Shown here one piece after another: positions 1-9,251 of a stretch of DNA of 64,000 nucleotides. Within the stretch, counting starts at the first letter, position 1; each line of letters opens with the position of its first letter. The notes beneath the pieces were generated by a model that ran no database searches, was not told the DNA's origin, and saw nothing but the letters and a program-made list of their open reading frames with translations. The position numbers and the translations under genes are program-made. The stretch is from Deinobacterium chartae (GTDB taxonomy: Bacteria; Deinococcota; Deinococci; Deinococcales; Deinococcaceae), in the NCBI RefSeq assembly GCF_014202645.1, contig NZ_JACHHG010000004.1:124001-188000 (forward strand). Direction: 5' to 3'.

Positions 1-275
1 GGAAGTTATCCGAAAATGGTCACGAAATGCAGGTCGGCTGGCGGTCTGAAACCGTATTCGCAGGCAGAGGCTCATCGACAGAAGGGCCGCTGATGACCCC
101 AACCAAGAGGCGTGATGTCGCAGGTGGGCTCGGCTTTGCCCGTCCATCGAGCGTAGGAACGAACAGCTCAAGGCGCTTTGCAGCCAGCAGCAACCCTGTC
201 CGCACGGCCCGCCATGCTTGAACCTGGTCGTAGCCTGCTGCGGCGCGGACCTTCAACGCTGCAAACGCCCTTGGT
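1..275. other. Left edge, no convincing gene
   Basis: A 78-codon open frame on the minus strand (20-256, TTG start, no ribosome binding site) is the best candidate. It has a helical-looking first half and a disordered second half, with no recognisable motif. I cannot support a gene here. Confidence 0.4.
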
Positions 276-956
276 TCAGGGCCGGGGAAGCTGGAAGCCC
301 TCTGCGCCGGGTCCCGCTTCTGAGCGCTGCGTCTGCCGCTGTGTCCAGAGCGCGTAGCCCATGCAGGCCAGGGCCAGGCCCACCGGTACCGCAGCGTACC
401 GCTGGATGGCGTGTGGGAGCAGCGCAGCCAGGGGGGTCAACGCAGAGGCGACCGCTAGAAGTCCTGTGGTCCAGCGCGGCAAGATCTTGGCGCGGAAGGT
501 CGCAATACCGAACACGAGGCCGCCGAGCATGTACGTCACCCCGACGACCGTGTAGAGGGCGGGAAGGGCGCCAAGGGGCACCTCGCTGGCATGCCCACTG
601 GCCAGACCAAGGTAGCCTTCCACGAATTTCGGCGCTGTCGTGGCCAGCAGCGGCATGATGAATGTTTCGCCGAAGACAAAGGCCAGCTGGAGCACCCAGC
701 TGAGGCTCAGGAGAAGAAAGCCGACCAGACCAAGTCGGCCGGTCTGAGCCACTTGCCGGGTGTAGAGCCCTGTGAGGCCGAGCAGGAACAGCACGCACAT
801 GACGGTCTTGATCGGGGTGATGACCGCCCACTCAGCGGTGAGGGTGGAAGCAAGCGTGTCCGGTGGGTGAATCGGTTGAATGGCAGCAAAAATGATGCCT
901 GCGGTCAGGGCGCTTAACCCTGCCCATCGGATGAGCTCTGCACAGGTAATCTTCAT
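276..956 (-). CDS. Multi-pass membrane protein, unknown function
   Basis: This 226-residue protein has about six hydrophobic segments, the first at residues 10-27, separated by short loops, and a polar C-terminal tail. The layout resembles small DUF4386-type integral membrane proteins, but I see no catalytic or binding motif, so no function is assigned. The ATG has no Shine-Dalgarno. Instead a GATACT box (964-969 on the opposite strand) ends seven bases before it, so the mRNA is probably leaderless. The gene stands alone. Confidence 0.7.
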   Translation of the reverse strand: MKITCAELIRWAGLSALTAGIIFAAIQPIHPPDTLASTLTAEWAVITPIKTVMCVLFLLGLTGLYTRQVAQTGRLGLVGFLLLSLSWVLQLAFVFGETFIMPLLATTAPKFVEGYLGLASGHASEVPLGALPALYTVVGVTYMLGGLVFGIATFRAKILPRWTTGLLAVASALTPLAALLPHAIQRYAAVPVGLALACMGYALWTQRQTQRSEAGPGAEGFQLPRP

Positions 957-1271
957 TTAACTCAGTATCGCTTAAAAATTGTTCGAGGTGGGCTGGAGAT
1001 GGGGCACAGACAGGAGAAGAGCTGCAGGCCAGTTCAACGAAGCCCCGCAAACTCCGGACTGGGCGGGTCCGCAGGCACCGGTTGGGCGCTAAAGAGTGGT
1101 GCTGTCTGAGCCGAAGCAAAGACCGGCGGAGTCCATGTGGAACGACCGGTCGGGACCGTGCCCATTCAAGCACCTGAGGTCGCTGGAGCGCGCCACGGCA
1201 CTCACCGGGAGGACGGTGCCCCGAAGGAGGCGGGTCACTGTACGATGGCCGACGCCATGGTTGGACCGCTG
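957..1271. other. Intergenic stretch with no gene seen
   Basis: Apart from the leaderless -10 box of the upstream membrane-protein gene at 964-969, I see no credible coding frame, RNA or repeat. Open frames here have compositions typical of shadow reading. Confidence 0.5.
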
Positions 1272-1739
1272 CTAGTCACAGCCGAGTCCGAGCCGTTGCA
1301 GCGCCGTGCTCGCCTGGCCGTAAGCGCAGGTGAGCTGCAGGCCCGCGAACGCCTCGGTGGCCTCGAGGATCAGGCGGCCCCGTTCGCTGTTGTCTTCCGG
1401 CTCGAGGCGCGCACGCGTGCAGGCCGGGAGCTGAAGGGCCAGGGCCGCTGCCTGGGGACCGACCCCCTCGAGCAGCAGTTGGGCCAGCCCTTCGCGGGTC
1501 AGCACAATGCCGCGCTGCAAGCAGTCGCGGAGGTGCTGCGGCGGATCGGTCTCGCCGGTAAGCGGCAGGCGGCCGAACGCCTCGAGCAGCAGGGCGCGCA
1601 CGGTCGTTTCGCTCCAGGGGAGGTGATGCGGATGCGGTGTGCCGCTGGCCGCGAGGGCTCCGGCCAGGTCGTCCAGGCTCAGTCCCAGGGAGGCCAGCCT
1701 CCAGAGACGCAGGGCAGTGGTGTGGGTGGATACAGGCAA
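1272..1739 (-). CDS. Hypothetical protein, Leu-rich, TTG start
   Basis: This is a 155-residue, helix-rich, Leu/Ala-rich soluble protein that I do not recognise. The first 30 residues (THTTALRLWRLASLGLSLDDL) could form a helix-turn-helix-like pair, but this is weak. The start is decided by AAGGAG five bases before a TTG codon; the frame stays open upstream without a better site. No neighbour hints at a role. Confidence 0.55.
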   Translation of the reverse strand: MPVSTHTTALRLWRLASLGLSLDDLAGALAASGTPHPHHLPWSETTVRALLLEAFGRLPLTGETDPPQHLRDCLQRGIVLTREGLAQLLLEGVGPQAAALALQLPACTRARLEPEDNSERGRLILEATEAFAGLQLTCAYGQASTALQRLGLGCD

Positions 1740-1952
1740 ACGCGCTCCTTGGGAGGGGCACCGTCATGGTTAGGGTGGGCGCAGGGCCCTCCGTTTGAGT
1801 TATCAGCCGAAGGTGTAGCGGCTCTGGCCCTGCGGTTCGAACAGGACAAACAAACCGCCGGGAGGCCCGAGGTGGGGCCATCCCGGTCAGCCCCTGGAAA
1901 TAAAACGCGGTGATTCTCTGAAAAGTTTCCGGCTAAGCCTGTGCCACGGATC

Positions 1953-2963
1953 TTACCGGATGCTGGCGGAGTCCGCTGCCATCGCCTCTCGTACCCTGGA
2001 AAGCAGTTCCAGGCTGTACAGGCGCGCTTCCCGGTCAAAGATATGCACTGTGGACATGATCTCGTCCGCTGCGGTGAGGCGGATGATGCCCTCGAGCTGA
2101 CGGCGCACGGTCTGGGGCGACCCGATCGCCGAGAATTCGGTCACCGCCTGCAGGGCGGCTTTCTCGCTTTCGGACAGCGGCCCCAGGTCATCGACCGGGG
2201 CTGGGACCGGCCGCACCTGGCCGCGCGCTAGGTTCAAGAAGGTCTGCTGCAGGCTGGTCGACAGGTGCTGGGCCTGCGCGTCGCTGTCGGCCACCACCGC
2301 GTTGACCGCCACCATCGCGTAGGGCCGCTGCAGTTGCGCTGAGGGCTGGAAAAGGCTGCGGTAAAGCTGCAGGGCCTGCAGGGCCTGCGCCGGAGCGAAG
2401 TGCGACGCGAAGGCGAAAGGCAGGCCCAGACGTGCGGCGAGCTGGGCGCTGTAGGTGCTCGAGCCCAGCAGCCACAGCGGTACCTTGAGTCCCGCGCCGG
2501 GAACGGCCTGTACCGCCTGTCCGGGGGCAGGATCATCAAAGTAGGCCTGCAATTCCAGTACGTCCTGCGGAAAGCGGTCCACGCTGCCCAGCAGGTCGCG
2601 GCGCAGCGCGCGCGCCGTGCGCATGTCGGTGCCGGGGGCGCGGCCCAGGCCGAGGTCGATGCGGCCTGGGAACAGCGCCTCGAGGGTCCCGAACTGCTCG
2701 GCGATCACCAAGGGGGCGTGGTTGGGCAACATCACCCCGCCCGAACCGACCCGCAGCGTGCGGGTGACGGCCGCGACCTGTCCGATGACCACGGCGGTGG
2801 CAGCGCTGGCCACGGTGGGCATGTTGTGGTGCTCGGCCAGCCAGTAGCGGTGGTAACCGAGCTGCTCGGCCAGCTGGGCGGTCTCGAGGGTGTTGCGAAG
2901 CGCCTGACCGGCGTCGCTGCCTTCGAAGATCGTGGCCAGATCGAGAATGGAGAAAGGAATCAT
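1953..2963 (-). CDS. LLM-class flavin-dependent oxidoreductase
   Basis: This 336-residue protein is a bacterial-luciferase-like (LLM) monooxygenase, a TIM-barrel enzyme that uses reduced FMN from a partner reductase. It belongs to the short single-chain 'MsnO8' type: it opens with FSILDLA, then has an EHHNMP segment near residue 46, [21 protein letters not shown], and [16 protein letters not shown] (residues about 93-108), all hallmark stretches of this group. The frame extends 43 codons upstream, but the ATG chosen here is preceded by GAAAGGT at good spacing. The substrate cannot be told from sequence. Confidence 0.9.
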   Translation of the reverse strand: MIPFSILDLATIFEGSDAGQALRNTLETAQLAEQLGYHRYWLAEHHNMPTVASAATAVVIGQVAAVTRTLRVGSGGVMLPNHAPLVIAEQFGTLEALFPGRIDLGLGRAPGTDMRTARALRRDLLGSVDRFPQDVLELQAYFDDPAPGQAVQAVPGAGLKVPLWLLGSSTYSAQLAARLGLPFAFASHFAPAQALQALQLYRSLFQPSAQLQRPYAMVAVNAVVADSDAQAQHLSTSLQQTFLNLARGQVRPVPAPVDDLGPLSESEKAALQAVTEFSAIGSPQTVRRQLEGIIRLTAADEIMSTVHIFDREARLYSLELLSRVREAMAADSASIR

Positions 2964-3120
2964 GCGGTGTACCTTTCGGGAGACCCGGTCCGTGAAGTGT
3001 GCGGAGCCGACGGTGGAAGCGGAAGAAGGCGGGGCCGTGCCATCCGGCAAGGCCGGGCGGCACAAAATGGTAAACCTTTGAAAGTACGGCAAAAGTTACT
3101 TGCACGGCGAAAGGAGCAGC

Positions 3121-3423
3121 ATGGGTTTTCAGGGCAGTGGATATTTCTTTACCGATAACGAGATCTTGAGGGTCGAGCGCGTTCAAGACGAGCAGGATCG
3201 TTGGGTCAACCGGGTGCATCTGCACGTTCCCAACCGTCCCGAGCTGCTGGGGCACTTCGATGTGGCCCAGGCGGACGAACTGGAACCGCTGCCGGGCGAC
3301 CGTTACCGGGCGATGTGGCCCTGGCTGACCGACGGCGAGGGCCTGCTGGTGCGCGGCCCGGCTCCGCATACCCTGACGCCCGAGGCGCTGCACAAGATTC
3401 GCAGCCTGATGCCCTCGCCCTGA
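3121..3423 (+). CDS. Small hypothetical protein
   Basis: This 100-residue soluble protein, rich in acidic residues and Trp, is not recognised. It reads like a compact beta-rich domain (GYFFTDNEILRVERV, then WVNRVHLHVPNRPELLGHFDV). The ATG is preceded by AAAGGAG at optimal distance, which overrules an alternative start 21 bases upstream. It is divergent from the flavin monooxygenase gene and convergent with the MFS gene. Confidence 0.7.
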   Translation: MGFQGSGYFFTDNEILRVERVQDEQDRWVNRVHLHVPNRPELLGHFDVAQADELEPLPGDRYRAMWPWLTDGEGLLVRGPAPHTLTPEALHKIRSLMPSP

Positions 3424-3452
3424 CGGGGACGCATCCGGCTGCGGGCTAGGGT

Positions 3453-4685
3453 TCAGAGGCGGCTGGCGGCGTTCCTCGAGGCTCTTTGGGCTGCGGCGCA
3501 GCTCAGCAGCAGCAGCAGGCTGCAGGCGAAGAAGACGATGCCGGGCAGGGGATCGGCGGCCTGTGCTGCGTAACGCGTGAACAGCGCGGTGGCGACGAGC
3601 GGGCCGACGATGGCGCTGAGGCTGTTTAAGGAGGCCAGGGTTCCTTGCACAGCCCCCTGCGACTCGGGCGGGACGCTGCGGGCCAGCAGCGACTGCAGGG
3701 CCGGTCCGCCCAGGCTCAGCATCACGCTGAGGGGCATGCTGGCATACAGCATCCAGCCCGAGTCGGCCAGGCCGTACAGCAGGTAGCCCAGTGCACCCAG
3801 CAGCAGGGCCGCCGTGATGGTGCGCCGCTCGCCCAGGCGCGCGACAACCGGTCCGGGCAGCAGCAGGCTGACCAGCACCGTCAGCAGGCCGCTCGCAGCA
3901 AGCGACAGGCCGTTGGCCCCGCTGGACCAGCCGAAGCGCAAGCTGCCGTGCAGCACCCAGGTGCTGTTGCTGAATTGCAGGGCCAGATGGGTCAGGGTGA
4001 CGGCCAGGGCCCAGCCGCCCAGGGCCGGAAATTGACGCAGCAGCAGCAGCGTGCGCAGCGGGTTCAGCCGAGCGCCGGTCAGGGAAGTGCGCCTCGAGGG
4101 GGGGTGCGACTCGGGCAGCACGAACAGGCCGTAGAGCAGGTTTAAGGCGGCGAGCGCGGCTGCGAACAGCAGCGGCAGGCGCAGGCTCATTTCGCCCAGC
4201 AGCCCGCCCAGCGACGGTCCGGCGATCAGGCCCAACCCCATCGCAGCCCCGACCATGCCGAAGTTGCGGGCGCGGTTTGCGGGCGTGCTGACGTCGGCGA
4301 TGTAGGCGTTGGCGGCGGTGACGTTGGCGCTGGAGATGCCGCCCAGAACGCGCGCGGCGAGCAGCCATGCCAGCGACGGGCTGAAGAACATCATCAGGTA
4401 GGCCAGGGCTGTGCCCAACGTCGAGAACAGCAGTACCGGACGCCGCCCGCAGGCGTCGCTGAGAGCTCCCAGCAGAGGAGAGCACAGCAGTTGCATCAGG
4501 GCGTGCAGGCTGATCAGGAGGCCGAAAATGCGGGGAGCGTCGGAGGTCGCGGGGCTGAGCTGCGTCACCAGTTCGGGCAGCACCGGGATGATCAGGCCGA
4601 TGCCGAGCATGTCGATCACCAGGGTCACGAAGATGAACGCGGCACTCGGGGTGCGGGCGTGGCGGGCGTTGGGCGGACGGGACAT
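3453..4685 (-). CDS. MFS transporter, TetA-like drug exporter family
   Basis: A 410-residue, 12-helix major facilitator. The first helix reads FIFVTLVIDMLGIGLIIPVLPEL, typical of the TCR/Tet (DHA1) exporters. The loop 2-3 signature LLGALSDACGRRPVLL is present, as is the antiporter-type RVLGGISSANVTAANAYIADV in helix 5. It probably exports a small hydrophobic molecule against protons; the substrate is unknown. The start is set by AAGGAG five bases before ATG, nine codons inside the longest frame. Confidence 0.9.
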   Translation of the reverse strand: MSRPPNARHARTPSAAFIFVTLVIDMLGIGLIIPVLPELVTQLSPATSDAPRIFGLLISLHALMQLLCSPLLGALSDACGRRPVLLFSTLGTALAYLMMFFSPSLAWLLAARVLGGISSANVTAANAYIADVSTPANRARNFGMVGAAMGLGLIAGPSLGGLLGEMSLRLPLLFAAALAALNLLYGLFVLPESHPPSRRTSLTGARLNPLRTLLLLRQFPALGGWALAVTLTHLALQFSNSTWVLHGSLRFGWSSGANGLSLAASGLLTVLVSLLLPGPVVARLGERRTITAALLLGALGYLLYGLADSGWMLYASMPLSVMLSLGGPALQSLLARSVPPESQGAVQGTLASLNSLSAIVGPLVATALFTRYAAQAADPLPGIVFFACSLLLLLSCAAAQRASRNAASRL

Positions 4686-4766
4686 AGGGCTCCTTAGGGG
4701 ATTGCGGGCCAAAGACTGCCGGTCCTGGCCGGAGCGCTCCGGCAGGAGGGGCGGGGCAAGCTAGAG

Positions 4767-4785
4767 GTGAGCTCGCGGAGCTCAC
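4767..4785 (-). terminator. Hairpin downstream of DUF2239 gene
   Basis: Arms GTGAGCTC / GAGCTCAC with a three-base loop lie just beyond the DUF2239 stop codon. A second inverted repeat (GCATTCGGG / CCCGAATGC, 4795-4819) lies between them. Neither has a long T-run, so termination is inferred from position. Confidence 0.45.
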
Positions 4786-4843
4786 GTTTGTGGCGCATTC
4801 GGGCGGGCGGCCCGAATGCCGGGAGGCGGGGATTGGGCGCGCT

Positions 4844-5422
4844 TCAGCGGTCGGTCGGTTCGGCGGGCGAGAATGCCTCGAGCGAGCGTTGGTGCAGGTA
4901 CGTGCGAATGTCTTCGGGCCACGCCTCGATCAGGGCGCAAAAGCCTGCGCGGTCTCCGGCGTACAGCGCCCTGGCGGCTTCCTCGTAGCCGGGGCGATTT
5001 CCGGCCAGGGCGCTCATCAGGCGGTCGGTGGCTTCGGCGGCGCGCCGGGCGTTTTCGTGCGCCGAGCCCTGTTTGCGCGCTTCGTCGATCATGCGGCGCA
5101 GGGTGGCCGATGCGCCGACCGGCTGTTGCTCGAGCCATTCCCAGTGGCGGGGCAACAGCGAGATTTCACGCGAGACGACCCCGAGTTTGGGGCGGCCGCG
5201 CCGGGCGGGGGGCTGGGGGGGCAGGGCGCGGGCCAGCACCTGCTCGAGCGTGCCGGACAGGTCAAAGTCCACCTGTTTTCCGCTGTGATCCTCGAAGATG
5301 AGAATCGCCGAGTCCGGGAACTGCTCGAGGTGCCGTCTGGTCTGCCGCAGCAGGTCGGCCAGGGGGCCGGACGCGATTTTACGGTCGTTGGCAAAGGCGG
5401 TATAGCTGGCTGGATCGTTCAC
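4844..5422 (-). CDS. DUF2239 family protein, possible RHH DNA-binding protein
   Basis: A 192-residue protein with the family's N-terminal YTAFANDRKIASGPL block. After a flexible RRGRPKLG linker, residues about 80-115 (VSREISLLPRHWEWLEQQPVGASATLRRMIDEA) look like a strand followed by two helices, the layout of a ribbon-helix-helix DNA-binding unit. The GTG start lies six bases after a TAATAT -10 box, so the mRNA should be leaderless. The promoter is overlaid by a palindromic operator, which would fit autoregulation; that is an inference. No other regulator gene is adjacent. Confidence 0.8.
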   Translation of the reverse strand: MNDPASYTAFANDRKIASGPLADLLRQTRRHLEQFPDSAILIFEDHSGKQVDFDLSGTLEQVLARALPPQPPARRGRPKLGVVSREISLLPRHWEWLEQQPVGASATLRRMIDEARKQGSAHENARRAAEATDRLMSALAGNRPGYEEAARALYAGDRAGFCALIEAWPEDIRTYLHQRSLEAFSPAEPTDR

Positions 5423-5425
5423 CCC

Positions 5426-5475
5426 AGAATATTACCCGGGGAAAATGCGGTTGTCAATATTACCCGGGTAATATA
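5426..5475 (-). promoter_or_regulatory. Promoter with palindromic operator for the DUF2239 gene
   Basis: On the minus strand TTGACA is followed, 17 bases later, by TAATAT, and six bases after that by the GTG start. An 18-bp perfect palindrome ATATTACCCGGGTAATAT overlaps the upstream side of the -35 box, and a second copy of its left part (AATATTACCCGGGG) overlaps the -10 box. Two sites bracketing the core promoter are what a repressor operator pair looks like. Confidence 0.75.
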
Positions 5476-5618
5476 TTTGATCATGTTCCAAAGAGAACGG
5501 GTTAAAGCCCTTGGATTTACGCTTTTAGCGCGTGTATGACAGCTTTGAGAGCCACAGCGACCGGAATGCTTAAAGACAGTTCACAGCTCTATCACAGCCC
5601 AGTCCTTAAGCTGAACCT

Positions 5619-5816
5619 GTGGACACCCACACTTACATGCGCCGAGTCGAAGCGCTGCTGGATGCCATGGCTCACGGCGAGATCCCGCCAAAACCGCTGG
5701 CGCAGCTTGGGTTGCACGAAGTGCCCCCGCGCCTGCGCGATGTCCTGCGGGACGTATTGCGCTACAAGGCGGAAATCAGCGCCCTGAATCAGCCCCAAGA
5801 CTCCAGCCGACGCTGA
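5619..5816 (+). CDS. Small hypothetical protein (65 aa)
   Basis: The frame encodes a 65-residue, mainly helical acidic/basic protein (RRVEALLDAMAHGEIPPK, then RLRDVLRDVLRYKAEI). The amino acid make-up is protein-like, unlike the shadow frames around it. TAAGCT ends six bases before the GTG codon, in line with the leaderless starts seen elsewhere. An internal ATG six codons later is an alternative. No function can be given. Confidence 0.5.
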   Translation: MDTHTYMRRVEALLDAMAHGEIPPKPLAQLGLHEVPPRLRDVLRDVLRYKAEISALNQPQDSSRR

Positions 5817-5923
5817 AAGGCCCCTCGCAGCGCCGGGCTTGCGGCCCTCTTGCGCCGCAGGTTTCCGCTGAGCCCCTTTTTGGCCCGAAACACCGTACCC
5901 CTGCGGCCCTCGCGGCAACCGGC

Positions 5924-6835
5924 TCAGGAGCAGGGCGGAGCCGTGGGCTCGAGGCCCAGCAGGCGGATCAGGGCGAGCGCGTCACGCGGTGCGTGCGCCT
6001 CGAGGTCGTTGTCGAAATACACGAATACGTCGCGCGGGATGAGCTCGGGCGCTGCTTGTACCAGGCGGCGCGCGTCGGGCGGCTCGCCCCCGGCCTGCCA
6101 CGCCCGTATCCGCTGCGCCCAGGCCTCGAGTTCGTCCGGCCGGTAGCCGCTGCGGTACAGTTCCTGTGAACCGTGCAGGCGCAGGTACACGAAATCCGCC
6201 GTCACCTGCTCGACCAGCGGAAAACGGCCGGCCGAATCCGCGACTACGAGTGCAACCCCGTATCGCCGCAGCAACGGGGGCAACCCGGGATCGAGGAAGC
6301 TGGGGTGACGCACCTCGAGCGCGTGCCGAACGGGCAGGTCCAAGGCGGCATCGGTCCGCACGCGACCCTCGAGGCGGGCCGCGTGCTCGCGTGCCAGCGC
6401 CGCTGCCTCGAGGGTGGTGCGCGGCAACAGCGCCACAAAAGCCTCGAGCAGCTCCGGGTCGAAACGCAGTTGCTCGGGAAGCTGCCACAGCAGCGGGCCC
6501 AGGTGCTCTCCCAGCGCCAGCGGACCCGAGGCGAAAAAGTTCGCCAGCGGCACGCGCACGTCGCGCAACCTCTTCATGTGCGTGATGAAGCGCCCGCCTT
6601 TAACCGCAAACAGGAAATCCGGCGGAACCTCGGCTGCCCAGCGCGCGTAGCTGTCCGGCGTTTGCAGCGCATAGAACGAACCGTTGACCTCGAGGCTGCC
6701 CAGGCGGCGCGCGGCGTAGGCAAGTTCCTGACGCTGCGGCAGCCCGGCCGGATAGAAGCGGCCCCGCCAGTGCCGGTAGCTCCAGCCGGACGTTCCGATT
6801 CGTACCGCGCCTGCTGCCGTGTGCCCAAGCGTCAA
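5924..6835 (-). CDS. DUF72 (YecE-like) protein
   Basis: A 303-residue member of the DUF72/YecE TIM-barrel family of unknown function. Hallmarks are the opening VRIGTSGWSYRHWRGRFYP, the LEVNGSFYALQTPDSYARWA block, FLFAVKGGRFITHMKRL, and the C-terminal VYFDNDLEAHAPRDALAL. The frame extends 38 codons further, but a TTG codon preceded by GGGAGGTG at six-base spacing is the best-supported start; an ATG eight codons upstream lacks a binding site. It is sometimes proposed to be a sugar- or nucleic-acid-related enzyme, without proof. Confidence 0.85.
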   Translation of the reverse strand: MTLGHTAAGAVRIGTSGWSYRHWRGRFYPAGLPQRQELAYAARRLGSLEVNGSFYALQTPDSYARWAAEVPPDFLFAVKGGRFITHMKRLRDVRVPLANFFASGPLALGEHLGPLLWQLPEQLRFDPELLEAFVALLPRTTLEAAALAREHAARLEGRVRTDAALDLPVRHALEVRHPSFLDPGLPPLLRRYGVALVVADSAGRFPLVEQVTADFVYLRLHGSQELYRSGYRPDELEAWAQRIRAWQAGGEPPDARRLVQAAPELIPRDVFVYFDNDLEAHAPRDALALIRLLGLEPTAPPCS

Positions 6836-7020
6836 GGCTGCACCTCCCGGAAACCCCATCTTAGAAAGCCTGCGCGCCGCGCGCATGAACTTCCGGTCAA
6901 GACGTCCGTGCGTGTTCGGGCCGCACCCCGAGGCTTCAAGGCCCTTCACGGTGCTCCCACCCCGGTGCCGCGCAGCCCGCTAAGCTGGGAATGACCCCCG
7001 TCTCTCACAGGAGGACCCGC

Positions 7021-7329
7021 ATGTCCCACCAGTCCATCCACCTGCAACCGGAAAACATCCTGGGCGTAGAAGGCCTGCTCAGTGCAGAAGGCGACGATGC
7101 CGGTTACCGGGTCTTGCTGCAGCACCCGGACCTCGAGGAAGACCTGCACTGGGACCTGACCGACACCTCCCCGCTCCACCCGCGTGCAGAGGACCAGGCG
7201 GTGCGAACCCGGCTGCACGCACCGCTGGGCGTGTACGACCTGCACTTCGAAGCCGGGGCGGTAGACAAGATCCGGCGCGCGGTCGAGGCGATTGCGGAGC
7301 AGGCCGAGCGCGCCGATCGCGAGGCGTAG
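7021..7329 (+). CDS. Small hypothetical protein (102 aa)
   Basis: A soluble, acidic 102-residue protein with a strand-rich middle (DLEEDLHWDLTDTSPLH) and a C-terminal helix rich in Ala, Arg and Glu. I do not recognise the family. AGGAGG precedes the ATG at good spacing, so expression is likely. It lies about 170 bases upstream of the stress-protein gene on the same strand and may share regulation with it. Confidence 0.65.
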   Translation: MSHQSIHLQPENILGVEGLLSAEGDDAGYRVLLQHPDLEEDLHWDLTDTSPLHPRAEDQAVRTRLHAPLGVYDLHFEAGAVDKIRRAVEAIAEQAERADREA

Positions 7330-7501
7330 GGAAGAGCCCAGGTCGGAGCGGCGGGCTTGCCGGAGGGCGGGCATCGTTTTTGGGGTTCGACTGCGCCGCT
7401 CCAGCAAGCTGTCGCGTCGGTAAGCGTCCGGGCCCGGGTCCTGGGAAAAGCGTCGGGTGTGTTGCCCGCTCCGCCGCCCAACGCGCCGGAAGGAGGAGCG
7501 T

Positions 7502-7987
7502 ATGTTTGATCGCATCCTGGTCACCACCGACGGCAGCGTGCTGGGCAACCTTGCCCTGCCCTACGCCGCCGATCTCGCCCGGCGCTACGACAGCGTGCTG
7601 ACGCTGCTGTACGTTGTGCCGCAGCCGCCCGCGCCCATGGGTATGGCCGACGGGATGGCCTACGCGTACGATTACGCGGCGGAACGCGAGCGCCTCGTCG
7701 CCGCAGGAGACCGCATCCTCGAGGAGGCCCGTCAGCTGCTGGATTACCCGCAGACCCGGGTGCTGCGCCTCGAGGACAGCGGCCTGCGGGTGGCACAGGC
7801 GATCGCGGCGGTGGCCGAGCGCGAGGCGACCCGGTTGGTGGTGATGAGCACGCACGGCCGCACCGGCTTGGCACACCTGCTGCTCGGCAGTGTCGCTGAG
7901 GGTGTGCTGCACCGGGTCGGGGTACCTGTACTGCTGGTCCGCGCTCCGGCCGGAACGCTGCGCGAACCCGCTCCCGACGTCCACTGA
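7502..7987 (+). CDS. Universal stress protein (UspA family)
   Basis: A single Usp domain of 161 residues. It begins MFDRILVTTDGSVLGNLALPYA, as most family members do. The C-terminal ATP-binding signature G-x2-G-x9-G-S is present in THGRTGLAHLLLGSVAEGV (about residues 119-137), so it belongs to the ATP-binding branch. Cytoplasmic role in stress tolerance is inferred from the family. GGAAGGAGGAG precedes the ATG, ruling out the 15-codon longer frame. Confidence 0.92.
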   Translation: MFDRILVTTDGSVLGNLALPYAADLARRYDSVLTLLYVVPQPPAPMGMADGMAYAYDYAAERERLVAAGDRILEEARQLLDYPQTRVLRLEDSGLRVAQAIAAVAEREATRLVVMSTHGRTGLAHLLLGSVAEGVLHRVGVPVLLVRAPAGTLREPAPDVH

Positions 7988-8027
7988 GGCGCAAAGAGGC
8001 GTCGGCGCAGCGGGTGGGCCCATCCGG

Positions 8028-8582
8028 CTAGCTCTGCAGGGTCTGCAAGGGGCGCCGGGAAATGGACGGGCCTTTTGCCTCGCGCGGCGAGACGCCCAGG
8101 GCCTCGCGGTACAGGCGGCGCAGCTGACGTGCATCCTGAAAGCCGACCAGGTGGGCGACCTCCTCGACCGAACGCGAGTTGTCGGCCAGCAGGGCCTGTG
8201 CGGCCTCGAGGCGCAACTGCTGCTGGTACTGCAGCGGGGTCAGGCCGGTGGCGGACTTGAAGGCCTTGTGCAGGCCGCGCACGCTCATGTTGGCCAGTTG
8301 CGCCAGCTCCTCGAGCGAGGCCGGCTGCGCGGAGTTCTGCGCGATCCGGTCCTGTACGCGGTGAACTCCCGGGTGCAGGTGGTTGCGGTAGGCCAGGAAC
8401 AGGCTTTCTTGCGGCGCACTGCCCGAGCGGCGGTGATACCCCAGCAGGTAGCGTGCCACCCGCGCGGCCAGCAGCGGACCGTGCGTGCGCTCCAGCATGC
8501 CCAGGGCCATGTCGATTCGTGCGGAGGCCGCTGTGGAACACAAGCGGACAGATCGTGCACGCGGGGCCGTTCCTGAAGTCAT
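8028..8582 (-). pseudogene. GlxA-type AraC regulator lacking its sensor domain
   Basis: The 184-codon frame carries an intact C-terminal AraC/XylS double helix-turn-helix (residues about 85-170, SLEELAQLANMSVRGLHKAFKSATG and SVEEVAHLVGFQDARQLRRLYREALG). The preceding ARIDMALGMLERTHGPLLAARVARYLL stretch belongs to the linker of GlxA-family regulators, whose normal N-terminal DJ-1/PfpI-like domain of about 190 residues is missing. The lost 5' end abuts an MFS fragment on the other strand. I read this as a deletion scar; a short functional DNA-binding protein is possible but there is no good start signal. Confidence 0.7.
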
Positions 8583-8597
8583 GGAAGCGCAGGGTAA

Positions 8598-9251
8598 GGG
8601 CTGGCAAGGAGACGTGAGGGCCTTGAAGATCTTTCAGACGAACAGGCCTGGATCGTTTCCGGGTACGGCGTGCTGCGGGTCGGCCCGTCTCCTTCGGTGG
8701 TGCTGCCGCTGTTTGCCGCACAGGTGCTGCAAGTGGGTGCTACCGAACTCGGCCTGCTCTTCTTGATGGTCGGGGCGAGAACGGTGCTGGCCTCGGGCGT
8801 GCAGGCCTGGCTGGGGGCGGGGCGGCACATCGGGGTGTTTCTGGCGGGGCTGCCGGTGTGGTCGCTGGCGCTGGTGGTGTTCGCGTTCAGCTCCTCGCTG
8901 CTGCTGTCCGCCGCCGCGCTGCTTGTTCACGGTGCCGCCCGCAACGGGGTGGGTACGACCGCCGTGACCCTGATGCAGCTGCATTCGCCGGATGCGGTGC
9001 GCGGACGGGTAATGAGCCTGAACACGCTGATGGCCCATGGCATGCGCCCGCTGGGCGACTTTGGGATCAGCGCCGCGATGGCTGCGAGCTCGGTACAGCT
9101 TGCCGCCGCCGCCTGCGGCGGCTTGGTCAGGCTGTACGTTCTGGTGCTCTGGCCCCGCCTGCAGCGCACGGTTCTGCCGCAGGCGGAACCGTTGACACCG
9201 CCTGCGCTTCAGGGCCGAGGAGTTGCCGCTGTGCCCAACCGGGAATCCTGA
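8598..9251 (+). pseudogene. MFS transporter, C-terminal half only
   Basis: The frame is open from 8598 and reads REGLEDLSDEQAWIVSGYG, the loop before helix 7 of EntS/MFS_3-type exporters, then helices 7-11 including LHSPDAVRGRVMSLNTLMAHGMRPLG. The N-terminal six helices and any start region are absent. It lies head-to-head with the truncated AraC gene, so both lost their 5' parts, most simply through one deletion. Confidence 0.75.

Noticed and set aside
2536-4785. A 749-codon open frame on the minus strand
   Set aside because: It is the shadow of the MFS transporter and flavin monooxygenase genes in another frame; the product is Pro/Arg/Ala-rich low-complexity sequence.
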